Positions 1 through 11,982 are shown, counted from the stretch's first letter. The stretch is DNA of 64,000 bases from Rhyzopertha dominica (GCA_025024175.1 QCXZ01000064.1:5766001-5830000); one strand, 5' to 3'. The notes: generated by a model not told the origin, from the letters alone. Numbers and translations are program-made.

Positions 1-338
1 ACGTCCTTATCCTTCTTCTCTTCCGGCGGCTGCTTCTCTTTGTGTTTCAGGCTGGGACTTTGAGGGAGGGGTTGTTTGTTGGGGGCGGACGAGGTTTTGG
101 TGTGTTCGGGATTGGGAGGCTGTTCTTTTCTTCTTTGGTCGTAGATGTAGAAGCGTCGCATGTCCTCCTCGCCTCCCCGGTTGACTGCTTGCTGCTGTTG
201 TTGTTGCTGCTGCCGTGAGTAAATGTACGAGTTCATTTGGCTCTTCATTTCGATGCTCTCTTTCAAGATTTGATGATTTTCGTTTTGGTGTTTCTCTTTT
301 AGACCTAGCTCACTTTTCACTTTGTTTGGTGTTGGTAC
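1..338 (-). CDS. sbb: sbb coding exon (most 3' in window, continues past base 1)
   Basis: The acceptor is ..CTTTTTAG before base 338, and the reading frame is open in phase 0 to the window edge (112 codons plus 2 bases). The start VPTPNKVKSELGLKEK follows directly on ..NPIQ of the previous exon. The segment is charged and low in complexity. It has a run of eight glutamines (about bases 189-212), then EEDMRRFYIYDQRRK, then a P/S/K-rich tail. Vertebrate ZNF609 has a comparable Q-rich, charged stretch after its Y-rich region, so position and composition fit, although residue identity is low. There is no stop codon and no donor before the edge. Confidence 0.85.
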
Positions 339-544
339 CTAAAAAGAAAAAGTTAAATATAGCACTGCAAACATGAAGTAGTAATCTGAAATAATGATGG
401 TAATACTAGAGAAGGAGAAAATTAAAATACCTAGGTTAGATACTACACTTCAATGGACCAGGAGGATTCCAATTTTAAAACAGTGAAGCGCCAGTTATTA
501 ACAGATTAAATGATCACTTGTGCCTTTAAAGCAACAGAAAATTT

Positions 545-2160
545 TATGAGGTACATTTTATTTCCAAACTGGTTTTAGTTAACAGTTCACTTAAGAAGTG
601 TCCAAAATAGATCACAGGATATAAATACCCACTTTAAAAATTCATAAAGAAAAAGGTAACAGTAAATTTGTATCGGTGTGCGAATTTTAAAATCCCCATG
701 TCACGATATGACATATTTCAGAACTATGCTTCCAGAATGGTGTGTTACGGACTAAAAAAATCCCTGAATTTCCTAACTCATTTCTGATATTAGTTTACAT
801 GAGTATGCAAAGCTTTTTTTGTTTCAACTATGGAAACTGTGCATTCCAAAGCAAACTCTTCTGATCTGACTACAAAATTCATACATATAAAGTTTGGCAA
901 AAATATTTTTACTTCTGCTTCAGCCCAATATCAGCTTCCATGTTAATTTGCACCCCCTGTATCCAAATTTGGCTTTAGTTAGTTGCTAGATGAAGAAATT
1001 TGCTTAGGAAGTGGTCTAAACTAGATCACAGCAAGTAAACTTGTGCTTTTAATTTTAAAAAAAAGCATAAAAAATAATGGTTAAGTTCTAGTGACCTTCG
1101 ATCAAAAAAATTGAAAAGAACGTTAAATTTGGTGTCAGCATGTCAATTTTCAAATCCCTAGGCTATCAAATCAAGTGGTGGTGCTTTATAAACAAGAAAA
1201 AATTTAAAATAAAATTCCTAAACGCTCTAGGTCATTTCCAAGACCANTTTTGANTTTCTGAATTCAAAATACATAGGTATGCCAAGTTTGCATAGACAAA
1301 AAATTTATATGTAAAAAATTTTTACAACATATTTTTTACTTACTATTAGACCCAGTATCAGTTTCATTTGGACCTACTTAATCCAAATAAGGTCTTAGTA
1401 AGCCACTAGATAAAGTGGTCCAAACTAGATCACAGGTAAAAAATTTCAATTAAAAAATCATAAAAAAGTGCTGGTAAGTTCTAGCGAGCTCTGGTCAAAA
1501 GAATTGGTAAGAAGGTTCAATTGTGTACTAAAATACCACTTTAGACACTGCTAGATAAGGTATTCTCCAGAACTGTGCTTTACAGACAAAGGAATCGAAA
1601 AAAAATTCTTCAAATTTCCCAGCCCACTTCTAGTTTTGGATTCTTGGGCTGAAAATAAATGTGTCAATCTTCTAGAGCAGAATCTTAAATAATTTCTGTT
1701 TCGAAAAATCCAAAGAAAATAATGGTATATAGTATAGTCAATGCATTTTTCTAAGAAAATTTGACTAAAGTCTTAAATAATTTTAACAATAGAATTAGAT
1801 TACTTGGGGAGCTACCCAATATGGTGATTTAAGATGACAAACTACTCGCTTTGCCGATAGGAATTAGTCGTTGAAGAGTTCTCCTTACCTGCTTCGGTCC
1901 CTGTTTTTATATGACGCTGAACAGGGAACTATTGTTAAAATTATTTAAGACTTTAGTCAAATTTTCACACAGAAATGCACTGACTGTACATCCCAGCAGT
2001 CATCGATCAAAATAATTGGAAAAAAGGTGCAATTTTATTTTATTTTCATATACCTTGGGTCATCAAATGAAGATGCTGTAATGGTATATTTCGGAACAAT
2101 GATTCCAAAAGGGTGCTTTACGGATATAAAAAAAATCTATAATGAAACGAAAAGGATTCA
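545..2160. repeat. degenerate tandem repeat, ~410-bp unit
   Basis: Three diverged copies and a partial fourth follow each other in the intron between the last two visible exons. The anchor AGATCACAG recurs near 609, 1022 and 1427, giving a spacing of about 405-413 bases. Other shared landmarks recur in the same order: TCCAAA..GG..TTAGT, GATCAAAA.AATTG and AACTRTGCTT. The last unit is interrupted by a MITE at 1735-1986 and resumes near 2000. No coding potential was seen. Confidence 0.6.
1735..1986. mobile_element. Tc1/mariner-type MITE (252 bp)
   Basis: The terminal inverted repeats are about 58 bp. The left begins TAGTCAATGCATTT; the right, read inverted, begins CAGTCAGTGCATTT. Both continue into GAAAATTTGACTAAAGTC. 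The element is flanked by TA on both sides (1733-1734 and 1987-1988). There is no ORF. It sits inside the degenerate tandem repeat. Confidence 0.7.
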
Positions 2161-2532
2161 TGACAGTCATTTGGGATACAAAAAATCTATCAAAATTGCT
2201 GATGTGAGATTAAAGTAATGATTATATTCAGTACATGTTGAGGTGGAAAAATTAAATCATAATAGATATTCAAGTATTGGTGTATAATATATGTCATAAA
2301 TGAAGTAATTAATTCACCATTGCAAATTTTAATGTGCAGAAGAAACACTATTTTGTAATAAATAACAACCACACACTGAAAACACATCAATTAAATATTA
2401 AAAAATTACAAGTTGTGGATAAATAATCAATGGGGACAAAATAATTATTGTTACAATAAAAGAAAAGGAGTCAAAACACTGTTTTAATCATGGAGAAAGT
2501 TTTCAAATAAAAAAATACTAATAATACAGTAC

Positions 2533-3440
2533 CTGTATTGGATTAGGAATAGGTGCGACCGGTTTAACGGCATTCTGCTCTATTGGACTCGGTTCTTCCT
2601 TAATCCTCTCCTCCTTCACTTTGTCATCAGCAACGATAGGAACCGAGGATCCAAAGTTCGGATCCATGTTGTACGTATATCCGGGAACATAACCATACGG
2701 ATAGTAATGCTGCTGCAACACTTTCTGTTGGTATTCAGGACCTTCCTTCTTGTTAGTTTCCTTCTCGGAAGCGGGTTTATCGACGGGAGCCTTCTCCGAC
2801 TCTTTGCCCTTATCCTGCACGTTCGGCACCAAATAAGAAGACTGCGCATAAAAGGGATACATCCCATACTGCGGCATGTGTTGCAAGGGTTGGCCGATAT
2901 CAGTCTTTTTATCAGCCGGTTTCGTNTTATCCTGCANNTCCCCGTCGATGACCGGCGCGCCATCATCCGAAATATCAGAATAGGCGGGACTCTGGACCTC
3001 GTCTCTTCCCGATTGTTCCATGCCGAAAACCGGCTGCTCCGTCTGTGCAATGTCGGGACTGTCCGTCGGAGACTTCCGCTTCTTCTTCTTGTACGCGTTC
3101 TGCAGCTTGTTCCTGTCTTTCTTGTCGTCGGGCATCAACGCCGCCGCCGGTTTCACTTTGAACTGTGCCACCTTGCCCACCTGACCAGGGCTGGCGGGTG
3201 CGTGCGGTGACATCGACTGCGGTACCTGAGACTGGGGATTCTGGGAGTTCTGAGCCGGTATGAGGAGCGTGGGCGGCTGGGTGAATTGCTGGGAGGGCAT
3301 GTTCACTTGTGCTTGCAGCTGGTTGGCGAAAGATTGAGGTTGCGTGCTCGGTTCCTGCTGCGATGTTGGTTCCGGTGATATCGAAACGGCCACAGATCGA
3401 ACTAGAGGCATTTGAGCTGGGTTTTGTATTTGAGAGATTC
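2533..3440 (-). CDS. sbb: sbb coding exon, proline/glutamine- and tyrosine-rich region
   Basis: The exon is 908 bp, entered in phase 1 (acceptor ..TTTTCCAG before 3440) and left in phase 0 (donor GTACTG after ..ATACAG). It encodes about residues 642-944. In order it holds a Q/P/S-rich stretch, a basic KKKKRK cluster (a possible nuclear localisation signal), the motif SPAYSDISDDG shared with vertebrate ZNF609 (SPAYSDISD), and a Y/G/P-rich segment (QQHYYPYGYVPGYTYN) like the family's aromatic region. The end is charged (VKEERIKEEPSPIE). Three N positions (2926, 2938, 2939) leave unknown residues. The frame stays open across them. Confidence 0.95.
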
Positions 3441-3894
3441 CTGGAAAAGAAATGGGTTCGTAAATAACGTAAGCTGAAGCTTTTATTTTTAGTTGGATTG
3501 CTGATTATTTTATTTTTGGGGCAATTCCATAACATTATAAATATGTTTAATTAGCTATGAACTTAGGCTTTGCTCATAAAAATGAAATATGTACATGTCA
3601 CTGAATTGTTTATTTTGTCCCAACAGTACATAGTACAGCAATATGCACTATAATAATTGTCAGGCGAGCCCATTTAATAATACACTTTGCTCTTAAGTTT
3701 GGTAGACCAGTTTTTTAATTTGTTTGAGTCGATCAACTCAAATTCTAGAAATTAGAATGGATATTCGTGATTTAGTTGCACAATGCCCTAACAACAAAAT
3801 TTTGACCATTTTTTTAAATCAAATTAAATATAATAGATCTTAATTGAGCTATGTGGAGTTTATCAATTTCAAAAACTTCTACCATTGTCTAAAA

Positions 3895-4090
3895 TAAACT
3901 ATGCCTGTTGACGATATACAATATCAAAGAGACATTGAAACTATGATCTGCGGCACGCATGAGAAATGCAACTTAGAGTTGAGCAAATTGAGTGGACTTC
4001 GTATAATGCATCTTAACATAAGAAGTTTAGATAAACACTTTGACAAGCTAGTGGTGACAATAGATACATTTTGCAAAGATTTTTTGGAAG
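3895..4090 (+). mobile_element. LINE fragment, start of endonuclease domain
   Basis: A 136-codon frame (3901-4311) contains LSGLRIMHLNIRSL near its middle. This is the typical opening of the apurinic endonuclease domain of jockey/CR1-type non-LTR retrotransposons. After about 60 further codons the similarity is lost and the frame runs into hydrophobic AT-rich sequence. It is a short dead 5' fragment, antisense to sbb. A piece at 3606-3660 recurs diverged at 8207-8260 and may be part of the same repeat. Confidence 0.55.
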
Positions 4091-4311
4091 TGACTAACAC
4101 TTTGCTTCACTCAGATTCTTGTACCTTTTGGGACTCGAATAGCTCGACCTCTTATATACCTGCCATGTTTTTTCGTGATGACCCCTCTCTCTTTATTTCT
4201 TTGATTTATATTCCATTATTATTTATTGTTATAATTAATGTTTTCTGTTTTTTTACTCACACTTTTATGTATAATAAAAGTTTATTATATTTGCTTTCAA
4301 ACTGTATGTAA

Positions 4312-5195
4312 ACATGTAAATGGGAGCTTGTATTTAATGGAACTCTGTAAGTGGGAACAGACAATTCAGCTTCGATAACATACTTTTCTTTTTAATTTTT
4401 GTTTCCACAGCTTTTGGGTACAATTTTTAAATTGTGCAGTATCTTTTTAACATAACAAACAGTACAACAACTGCAGGCTAAAAAAATATGTTGCAATTAG
4501 TTATTAATTTACTCATAAGATTTTAAGTTGATATGATGCTTGTGAGAAAAAGTAAGTAAATTTTTTAACAATAAAAGAGAAATTGACATATTCTATTATT
4601 AGTCAGAGATGTAACCCCTAGTTCTGTTTAGAAAAAGTTAAGAAAGAGGTGTATTTGTTCCTAGAAAATCCACCCAAAAAGATATGAACTTGAAAGAATA
4701 TAATGTTTATTTCATCACTTTTTTTTCTTACTTCATGGTTTCTTTGAATTAACTCAACTGAAACATAATAGTATATTACATAAAGTTGTGAGAAGCATAT
4801 TATGCAGGAGTGGAAAGTTTGCCTACGAGTAGGTAATTACCTTACAACTTGAATAATATACTATACTTTTTCTACGATGTCCCTAATTCTACAATTTTAT
4901 ATTGTCTTTTTTCAGCAAAACTGAATAGGGTAATGAAAGCATCAACTAAAAGTCTGCACTTTCATGATAATGTTTTACAAACAATAACCATTTCTTGTGA
5001 TATTTCTAACAATTAACTAACATGGGATAACATCCTGTGAATGCAATACTGAATTTGAAACTGTAACACAATAAAAAAAATTACCTTCTAATCATTACGT
5101 AACACTGTGTGTAATAGTGAATTTACTAATCAGGTACACAGGGTGTAATGAGTAATTTACTAATAAAGGAGTAGAAAAATAATTTTTAAACTCAC
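4312..5195. other. intron sequence, nothing recognised
   Basis: This is AT-rich intron between sbb exons. I saw no ORF, repeat or RNA gene I can support. Confidence 0.5.
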
Positions 5196-5564
5196 CTGCC
5201 GCCTGCATTTTACCCGTTCCGAACACCCCAACGGGGAACTCATCCGTAGCACCGTATCTCAGTATGCCCGGCTTCACGACACTCTTGTTCTCCACGATGG
5301 GTACTGTTGGGGAGCCGGCAGGTGCCACTATTTCGGGTACGCTCTGCGGGGTAGCCGGGGAAGGTGGCGTACTCCTCGGAGTTCCTGGTTGACTGGTGAC
5401 GTCCAACAGTCCCAGGCCTTCTTTCTTAGGAGCGGGCAGGGGGCTGTCCTGACTCTTGTCAGGGGACTTGACGGGCGTGGCGGGNCTGGGAGCTTCGATA
5501 TTCGATTCGTCGTTCTCTGACATCGAGGTCACGTCTTTGGTATCCTCGTCTTCTGCCACCGTGC
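5196..5564 (-). CDS. sbb: sbb coding exon after the zinc finger (Ser/Pro-rich)
   Basis: The exon is 369 bp with phase 1 at both ends. The acceptor is ..CTGTTCCAG and the donor GTGAGT follows ..GCGGCAG. It encodes about residues 519-642. It starts acidic (EDEDTKDVTSMSENDESNIE), then is rich in SP/TP sites (TPVKSPDKSQDSP, GTPRSTPPSPATP), and ends KPGILRYGATDEFPVGVFG. The region is probably disordered and phosphorylated, like the segment after the finger in ZNF608/609. One N at 5485 gives one unknown residue. I assign it from splice-phase continuity and composition rather than strong identity. Confidence 0.87.
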
Positions 5565-6269
5565 CTGGAACAGGTTTGTAATCGGTTAAGATGAGGGGTT
5601 TCGGAAAATGTATCGTTATAGGATTGCATGTAACGGGGACTGTTTTTAATAAAACTGAATTTTTTTCTTACAGATATTGGTCTTATACAAAAGAACAATC
5701 CTACAAAAATTTACTTAAGGTTTTGTGCATTTTAATTTTTTTTCCCATTAATTTCAAGACTGAATATTCTTCATTGTTGTTGCTCTATACTCTTTAACAA
5801 CAGTTCATCTATATTACTAGCTGATTTTTCACTTTTTTTACAAAATTAACCAATATTTTTAATTAGATGACATTTTGGTAAATTTTTTCCACAAAATAAC
5901 GTCATTTTCTCACAGTACAATTTAAAGAACCTTTTAAATAATGAACTGACGTCAGATGAGGCCAAAACAATTTAGTCCATCAAGTTTTCTTTAAAAATGA
6001 AGCAGATCTTTCTTCAAATATTATGTAATTCAAACCTCAGATATTCCAGGGGTAACAATTTTTTATGGTCTATTTATGGTCAATTTTTTAATATACATTT
6101 AATGAATCTGATATCACACAGCTTTTGAATGTGAATCCTAAAATTACACGCAGTATCAAAATAGATTCATAAATTCTTAACACAGTATTCTTTTAAGAGG
6201 TGATACAATAATTAAATAGTAAGTTTAACTTTCTAGAGTACGCAATTGCAGTACATTTATCTAGACTGA

Positions 6270-6930
6270 CATGTAACTCATTTATTTTAACCCATCTAGC
6301 AATATAAATTAATGTCATCTGCAAAAAGTAGGAATTGGCTGCAAATCATTTACAAAATGTTAAACAGTATGAAACCACAATGTGAGCACTGTGGAATGCG
6401 AGACATAAACTGGTCTATATTAGAAGAGCTTTGCCCGTAAGAAAACTGTTAATCCATCCCATAAATCCATCTCGAAAACCTTAGGCATCCAACTTTAATT
6501 TTAGCAAAGAATGAATTACTTTATCAAAGGCCTTTGATAAATTGGTATAAATAGTGCCCATCTGGAGTCCCTCACTCACAGCTTGAAAAATGGAAGGAAT
6601 CTGTATTGCTCTTTTACAGACCAAGCACTTTTTGTCCATATGAATTTATCAAACAATTTTGGTATGTCTGATTAAATGCATAATCCACGATAATTTTATA
6701 AATCATCATCACTTGTTGATAGGATAAGCTAAATGGATTTCCAAATATCAAGGAAGACACATTGGTTTGAAGATTGTTGGAAGAAGAAACACAAAGAATT
6801 TTCCAAGGTATAGAAGCATTTTCTAATGGGAAATGGAGGGATACCATATGGACCCACTGATAACTTTGACTTCAAACTTTCTATACTCTTGAAAACATCT
6901 ACTGTGTCAATGTGCAAACTATGCATAATT
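6270..6930 (-). mobile_element. LINE reverse transcriptase relic
   Basis: Read on the minus strand and across frameshifts, the segment carries recognisable jockey/CR1-type reverse transcriptase pieces in the right order. These are IESLKSKLSVGPYGIPPF (the S.GPDGIP motif), an F..WK.S..PI.KSG-like piece, and IYTNLSKAFDKVIHSLL (the D.SKAFD motif). Stops and frameshifts break it. It lies in the 1.8-kb intron, in the same orientation as sbb. Confidence 0.6.
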
Positions 6931-7383
6931 AATAAGGAACGTATGATAAGAATCTGTGTATCATTGTTGAGAAAAATTTTCTACATAGATCCATAGATGT
7001 AGAGCCATCACTACTATGTTCATTATTGAAATAACATGTGATTGGGATAGAAGTTTAACTTTTGAGTCCAGAACAGTTTTGGGTTTCCATTCAAATTGCT
7101 GTCTAGCTATTGAATGTATCTATGTCACACATTCAATTTAGTAACATTTCTTCTTGGTACATAGGATATCCTCCCACATAAGGATAAAAAGTATCTATAA
7201 ATATTGAAGGTATAAATATATCACCGATTTTCATAGAAACAGAATTATTAATCAGCCATAAATCGTGATCCCATCATATTTTTTTGAAGTCAGTGAAAAT
7301 AATATTAGAACTCTCTTTCTAATAATTTGTAGAAAAATATTTACCTTAAGGCAAGTCACCTAATTATCCAGTAAAACACTTAC

Positions 7384-7728
7384 CATGCGCATGCGACTGA
7401 TGGTACTTCAACCCGTTGATATGTTTGTATTTCTTGGAGCACTTGGGCTCGGGGCATTCGAGTAGTACGGGGGAGGGCGGGGGACTACCCGTCTGGACAG
7501 GCGGAGGGGTGGGTGCGACCTTTGCCTTCTTGCCGTTGGTGGCAGCCACCGCAGAAGGTTCCTCTTCGCCAACACGCGACTTCCGCTTGGCACTTGGTTC
7601 AGGCCGCGGTGGTACAAAAGGTGTGGGAGATGACGGAGCGGTCGACGGACCCGAACCGTTGTTGGCCGCACCACGTCTGCCCTTCACACCACCGTTGCGC
7701 AGCTTACTATGCACCGATGATCGGGTTT
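7384..7728 (-). CDS. sbb: sbb coding exon carrying the C2H2 zinc finger
   Basis: The exon is 345 bp with phase 1 at both ends. The acceptor is ..TTTTTTTAG and the donor GTAAGTG comes after ..GCGCATG. It encodes about residues 404-519. The first part is basic and low in complexity (NGGVKGRRGAANNG, AKRKSRVGEE, NGKKAKVAPTPPP). The end is the family's single C2H2 finger: PVLLECPEPKCSKKY then KHINGLKYHQSHAH, with spacing C-x4-C-x12-H. It is nearly identical to the ZNF608/609 finger. The last histidine is encoded right at the exon end. In Drosophila this exon separates the long finger-containing isoform from a short one. No alternative end is obvious here. Confidence 0.97.
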
Positions 7729-7828
7729 CTAAAAAAAGCAAGAAGTTTAGTATGAAAAAAAATTACCTGTGTAATTATTCCGCAGTACAATTAACACAAA
7801 TCTGGACAATTTAATAATAAAAAATATA

Positions 7829-8140
7829 CAGGGTCGCTACAAAGTGTGGAACCAGCAGGATATTTCAGGTTCTGTGCGATCGATTTTTCTGAAATTGTGC
7901 ATTTTCTGGAATTTTTTCAACTCCGTGTCAGCTCTTGTTTCCACGATATGGACGCAGGTTGCATTTTTTTAAATGGGAAGGGGGTCACATCATTGAAAAG
8001 GATATTTTTTCCTTATATCAAAAATGAATCGCGCTTGTACAATTTATTGCTTTTGAGTTGAGAAAAATCAATGCAATAATTGAGCCTTACAAAGAATGAA
8101 AACATTTTCTTTATTGTTTTACCATTTTGTAGCGACCTTG
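7829..8140 (+). mobile_element. non-autonomous derivative of the DD41D mariner (312 bp)
   Basis: It begins CAGGGTCGCTACAAAGTG and ends with the inverse (..TTTGTAGCGACCTTG), with TA on both sides (7827-7828, 8141-8142). The interior is the long terminal arm of the element at 50588-52252 (AACTCCGTGTCAGCTC, TGTACAATTTATTGC) plus a few bases of the opposite arm, so it is an internally deleted copy. It sits 100 bp upstream of the finger exon, in the intron. Confidence 0.8.
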
Positions 8141-8336
8141 TATATACTCCTTGTTATATTAAATGTTACTTCAACTTTTCATAACAATTGCATATATGTT
8201 ATAGAATTGTTTATTTTGTCCCAATAATACACACTACAGCAATATGTATTATTATTAGTGCAAAATAAATAATTTCATAATATATATAAATATATGTAAT
8301 TACTTATAAGTTTAATGTATCTTTAAAGCCACTATA

Positions 8337-9550
8337 CAGGGTGGTCGCAACGTAATGGGCCAAAATTCATGACTAGATTCCTGACGTGAAAATATTGTGA
8401 TTTAGACTAACTTACCTTAGTCAAAAAGTTGATACAGAGATACAGGGTGTTAAATGCAAAATATTATCTTAGTTTTTTCTTATTTATTTCATAATAAATG
8501 CTCATATCGACATGAAATATTGCTGTTGGGGGTTTTCTGGGGCAAGAGATTGAAATCTATCGATGGTTTGCTTATAGCTCATAGAGGGCGCCGCCTGTGC
8601 TAGGTCGAATGCATTGAAAACGACAGGACTTTTTTATATCTCAACAAATCTACTTTCAAGTATCAAATTCTAATTTTACAACTTCTTTTACGCAAAAAAG
8701 CTATACTTTTTGATAGTCGCTATCTTGCACCATTCTCGTAAAATTTGGCATTGAAAATTTCAATGTATTTGCATTCAATTACAAATCGTGCAAAAATTTT
8801 CAAGTAGGTTTATGAAAATCCAATTTTGACATTTTCCACTTATCTTAATGCTGTCAGTAATATTACAGTATTAGTGGTGTCTTTTATAGAGAAGTATAAA
8901 CACCAACGAAGAGCTATACTAGAAAATTGTAAATGCTGACAAATCCTTTCGTAACAAGAATCTCTATTTTAAAATATGGCAGTCTTTCAAAAACCCGTTA
9001 ATAAATGTTTTGAAGTTGGAGGCGAACATTTTGAACATTTATTGTAATATTCGCTATTTAATTGTTCATCACAATTTGAAATAACTTCTTTGTTTTTTTT
9101 TGACATTCGTACCTTATTTTGATTACTCGAATTACCAAAGCTAAATATCTTGAAAACGGTGCAAGATAGCGACTATCATATAGCTTTTTTGTGTAAAGGA
9201 AGTGTAAAATCAGAATTTGATAACAGAGAATAGATTTGTTGAGATATAAAAAAGTCTTGTCGTTTTCAACGCATTCGACCTAGTACAAGTGGCGCCCTCT
9301 GTGAGCTGCAAGCAAACCATGAATAGATTTCAATCTCTTGGCCCAAAAAACCCCTAACACTAAAATTTTATCTCGACATGAGCATTTATAATGAAATAAA
9401 TAAGAAAAAACTAACATAATATTTTGCATTCAACACCCTGTATCTCTGTAAGTATCCACTTTTGAACTAAGATGAGTTTGTCTAAATCGCAATATTTTCA
9501 CGTCAGGAATCTAGTCCTGAATTTTGGCCCATTACATCACGACCACCTTG
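8337..9550. mobile_element. foldback element with ~400-bp inverted arms (1.2 kb)
   Basis: The ends are CAGGGTGGTCGCAACGTAATGG and its inverse, with TA target duplications at 8335-8336 and 9551-9552. The arms run roughly 8337-8745 and 9145-9550 and match along their length (for example the TGAAATCTATCGATGGTTTG region against its inverse near 9315). The middle is unpaired AT-rich sequence without an ORF. This is a mariner-type MITE of foldback form. It fills most of the 1.9-kb intron between exons 9639-9691 and 7384-7728. Confidence 0.8.
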
Positions 9551-9638
9551 TATAAATTAATTTAATAATAAACATATAAAATTTATCATAAATCTGTATC
9601 AAGCATATTAAAAGTGCAATAGTACACTAAGTACTTAC

Positions 9639-9691
9639 CTCTTCCTTTAGGTGTACGAGTATCTAGATCACTAGTAGGGGAATCACAGAAT
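9639..9691 (-). CDS. sbb: sbb coding exon (RFCDSPTSD)
   Basis: A 53-bp microexon, entered in phase 2 and left in phase 1. The acceptor is ..GGTTGTAG and the donor GTAAGT. Joined to the exon before it, it reads RFCDSPTSDLDTRTPKGR, matching the RFCDSPTSDLE of ZNF609. It is too short to show as a free ORF. It was found from the conserved motif and the exact splice sites. The intron on its 5' side is only 60 bp. Confidence 0.95.
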
Positions 9692-9751
9692 CTACAACCA
9701 AATTTACTCGTTATTAAATCGCAAGCAAGAAAAGGAAATGATAAACTTTAC

Positions 9752-9839
9752 CTAGGTGGTGCCCAGTCATGTCTTGTACAGTCTAATAATGTTCCTACAT
9801 AAGTTTTCCCTCTCCACGTCACATTCACAACTAGCACAC
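9752..9839 (-). CDS. sbb: sbb coding exon ([16 protein letters not shown])
   Basis: An 88-bp exon, entered in phase 1 and left in phase 2. The acceptor is ..TATTATTCCAG and the donor GTAAAG. It encodes [20 protein letters not shown] followed by [10 protein letters not shown], nearly identical to the best-conserved core of ZNF608/609. The function of the block is not established. Its conservation suggests a structured domain or protein-binding surface. It is short and therefore hidden from simple ORF calling. Confidence 0.97.
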
Positions 9840-10292
9840 CTGGAATAATATACATTAAATAAAATGTATGTTATATGAACACTAAACATGTAAATTACTA
9901 TTATTGGATAGCATTTACCAATCGATAAAAAAATCTGATTTTTACAAACTTTTCTTTGGCTAATTGGTTTTATTTAAATAACACACTGAATTTCATAAGC
10001 ATTCTTGCTTATTATGGTATCAAAAACTTGCAATATCCTAATCATGGAAATTTTTAAGCAAATTTTAATACGCTACCTTCTCTCTCAAAATCATTATTAA
10101 TTATTCTGTATATCACAGAGAAATCACGACAATAATATTAAGGTGTATTAAATATACTTGTTTGATTATATAACAGCAATTCTATCTATTACAGTCACTT
10201 TTTATAGCTAATATTTTAACACAATTTAATTTTAAGTAAATTTTGAATATGTTTTCATACATCTAGAGGATAATAATAGTAGGTGTTCTTAC

Positions 10293-10416
10293 CAGTTTCA
10301 GTTTCATCCCATACAATCCCTTCTAAAGTAACACTAGTACCAGGCTCACACGGACCCAAACAATCAGGTTCCGTTATGGTCCCAACACTTGTACCCACAC
10401 AAACATCCGTAACATC
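10293..10416 (-). CDS. sbb: sbb coding exon (CEPGTSV..LEGIVW)
   Basis: A 124-bp exon, entered in phase 0 and left in phase 1. The acceptor is ..CTCTTTTGCAG and the donor GTAAGA. It encodes [20 protein letters not shown] followed by [16 protein letters not shown] and DETETG. The [22 protein letters not shown] block of ZNF609 is recognisable throughout. It is the first exon after the 44.6-kb intron. Its phase-0 start is compatible with splicing from 55039-55383 and also from the candidate exon 15120-15209. Confidence 0.96.
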
Positions 10417-10777
10417 CTGCAAAAGAGAGAAAAAGACAAATTAAATAAGGGACATAAACACATGAATATATACTATACAGTGAGCATCTACAGTGTTTTA
10501 GTTTCTCCTATAGGTGACAAGTTTTTTTTTTCAAAATCCATCTTGTTTGGAAGGCACTATCTACTCAAAAGTTATGCCAAATTCAATCTGAAAACGCTTT
10601 AGTGTTAAATATCTAAACCTCTTCATATATAAACATTTTTAACTGGATTTTGAAATAACTTATCACCAGATATATATAATATAAAATCATTTATTGTAAT
10701 ATACATACATATTCGTGTTGTTCGTGGTTATAGAATATCGGAAATTAGTTTGTAAGGTACAGTTAGCATGTTTTATA

Positions 10778-11982
10778 CAGGGTGATTCACATAGGTATCG
10801 ACACAGAGCAGGGGTATGTAGGGGAGTCCAAAATATTATGATCTAACACAACTTACCTATATACTAAGTTGCACCTCTGAGAAGTTTTAGACCTTCAAGG
10901 TGAGGTATCAAATTTCGAAAAAAATCAATATATCAATTATACCTGAACTTAGAAAAACCAAATTTGGTACACGTTGAGAGTATACCAAGAGCAGTATTTG
11001 AAATTAATTATAGTTCAAGTGGAGTATTTGAAAGAGTTGATAAGGGATGATGTATCCTTAAAATGTGACGGAATTTTTTAGCATGTTGGGGGATTTAATA
11101 AATTATTATTTTATTTTATGAGGAATTTAATTCAAAAACTTTTTTTACTCTTGTGCTTTTACAAAAAATTTTATTGTTTTCAAGAAAAACCTGAATAACT
11201 AAAAACATGTATGGTAGCTGTGTTATTTAAAATTATCGAAAATTTAAACGATGGCTATGAAATTAAACGTCAGACTTGACAATTAGGTAAAAAGTTGAAA
11301 TAAGAATACTTTAATACAACAGAATATTGGAAAATGTTTCTTTTTGAGGGATTATGCGATTAGGAAATGTTCTCCAATATTCTTTAACACTTATTCTGCA
11401 GTTTCCTCACATAAAACCTAATACTAATAACATGTCAACTTATTCGCTAAATGAAAACTTACAGGCCATTTTCACAACATTTAATTAAGTCTTCAATTTA
11501 CTTGATTGTCAAATCTGGCGTTTAATTTCATAGCCATCGTTTGAATTTTTGATAACTTTAAATAACAGCTTGCAATACATGTTTTTAATTATTCAGGTCG
11601 AAAACGATAAGATATTTTAAAAAATAACAACAGTCAAAAATGTTTTAGTATTAAATTCTTCATAAAATAAAATAACAATTTTTCAAGTTCGTCAACATGT
11701 TAAAAAATTCTGTCACATTTTAAGGGTGCATCATTCCTTACCAACTGAACTCTAATTACTTTCGAATACTGCTCTTGGTACACTCACAACGTGTACCAAA
11801 TTTGGTTCTTCTAAGATCAACTATAAGTGATATATTGATTTTTTTCGAAATTTGAAACTATTTGAAGGCCTATAACTTCTCAAGGATGCAATTTAGTATA
11901 TAGGTAAGTTGCGTTAAATCGCAATATTTTGGACTACCCTACATGCCTCTGCTCTGTGTCGGTGGTTATGCGAATCACCCTT
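10778..11982. mobile_element. second foldback element, almost entirely palindromic (1.2 kb)
   Basis: It begins CAGGGTGATTCACATAGGTA and ends with the inverse (..TGCGAATCACCCTT), flanked by TA (10776-10777, 11983-11984). The arms match almost to the centre. Paired landmarks include GACACAGAGCAGGGGTATGT near 10800 against 11945, GTACACGTTGAGAGTATACC near 10975 against 11780, and CGATGGCTATGAAATTAAAC near 11250 against 11520. Each arm is therefore about 550 bp. No ORF. It starts 360 bp upstream of the exon at 10293-10416. It shares its first bases, but little else, with the foldback element at 8337. Confidence 0.8.

Noticed and set aside
2707..3210. 167-codon plus-strand frame
   Set aside because: Antisense shadow of exon 2533-3440, with no family resemblance.
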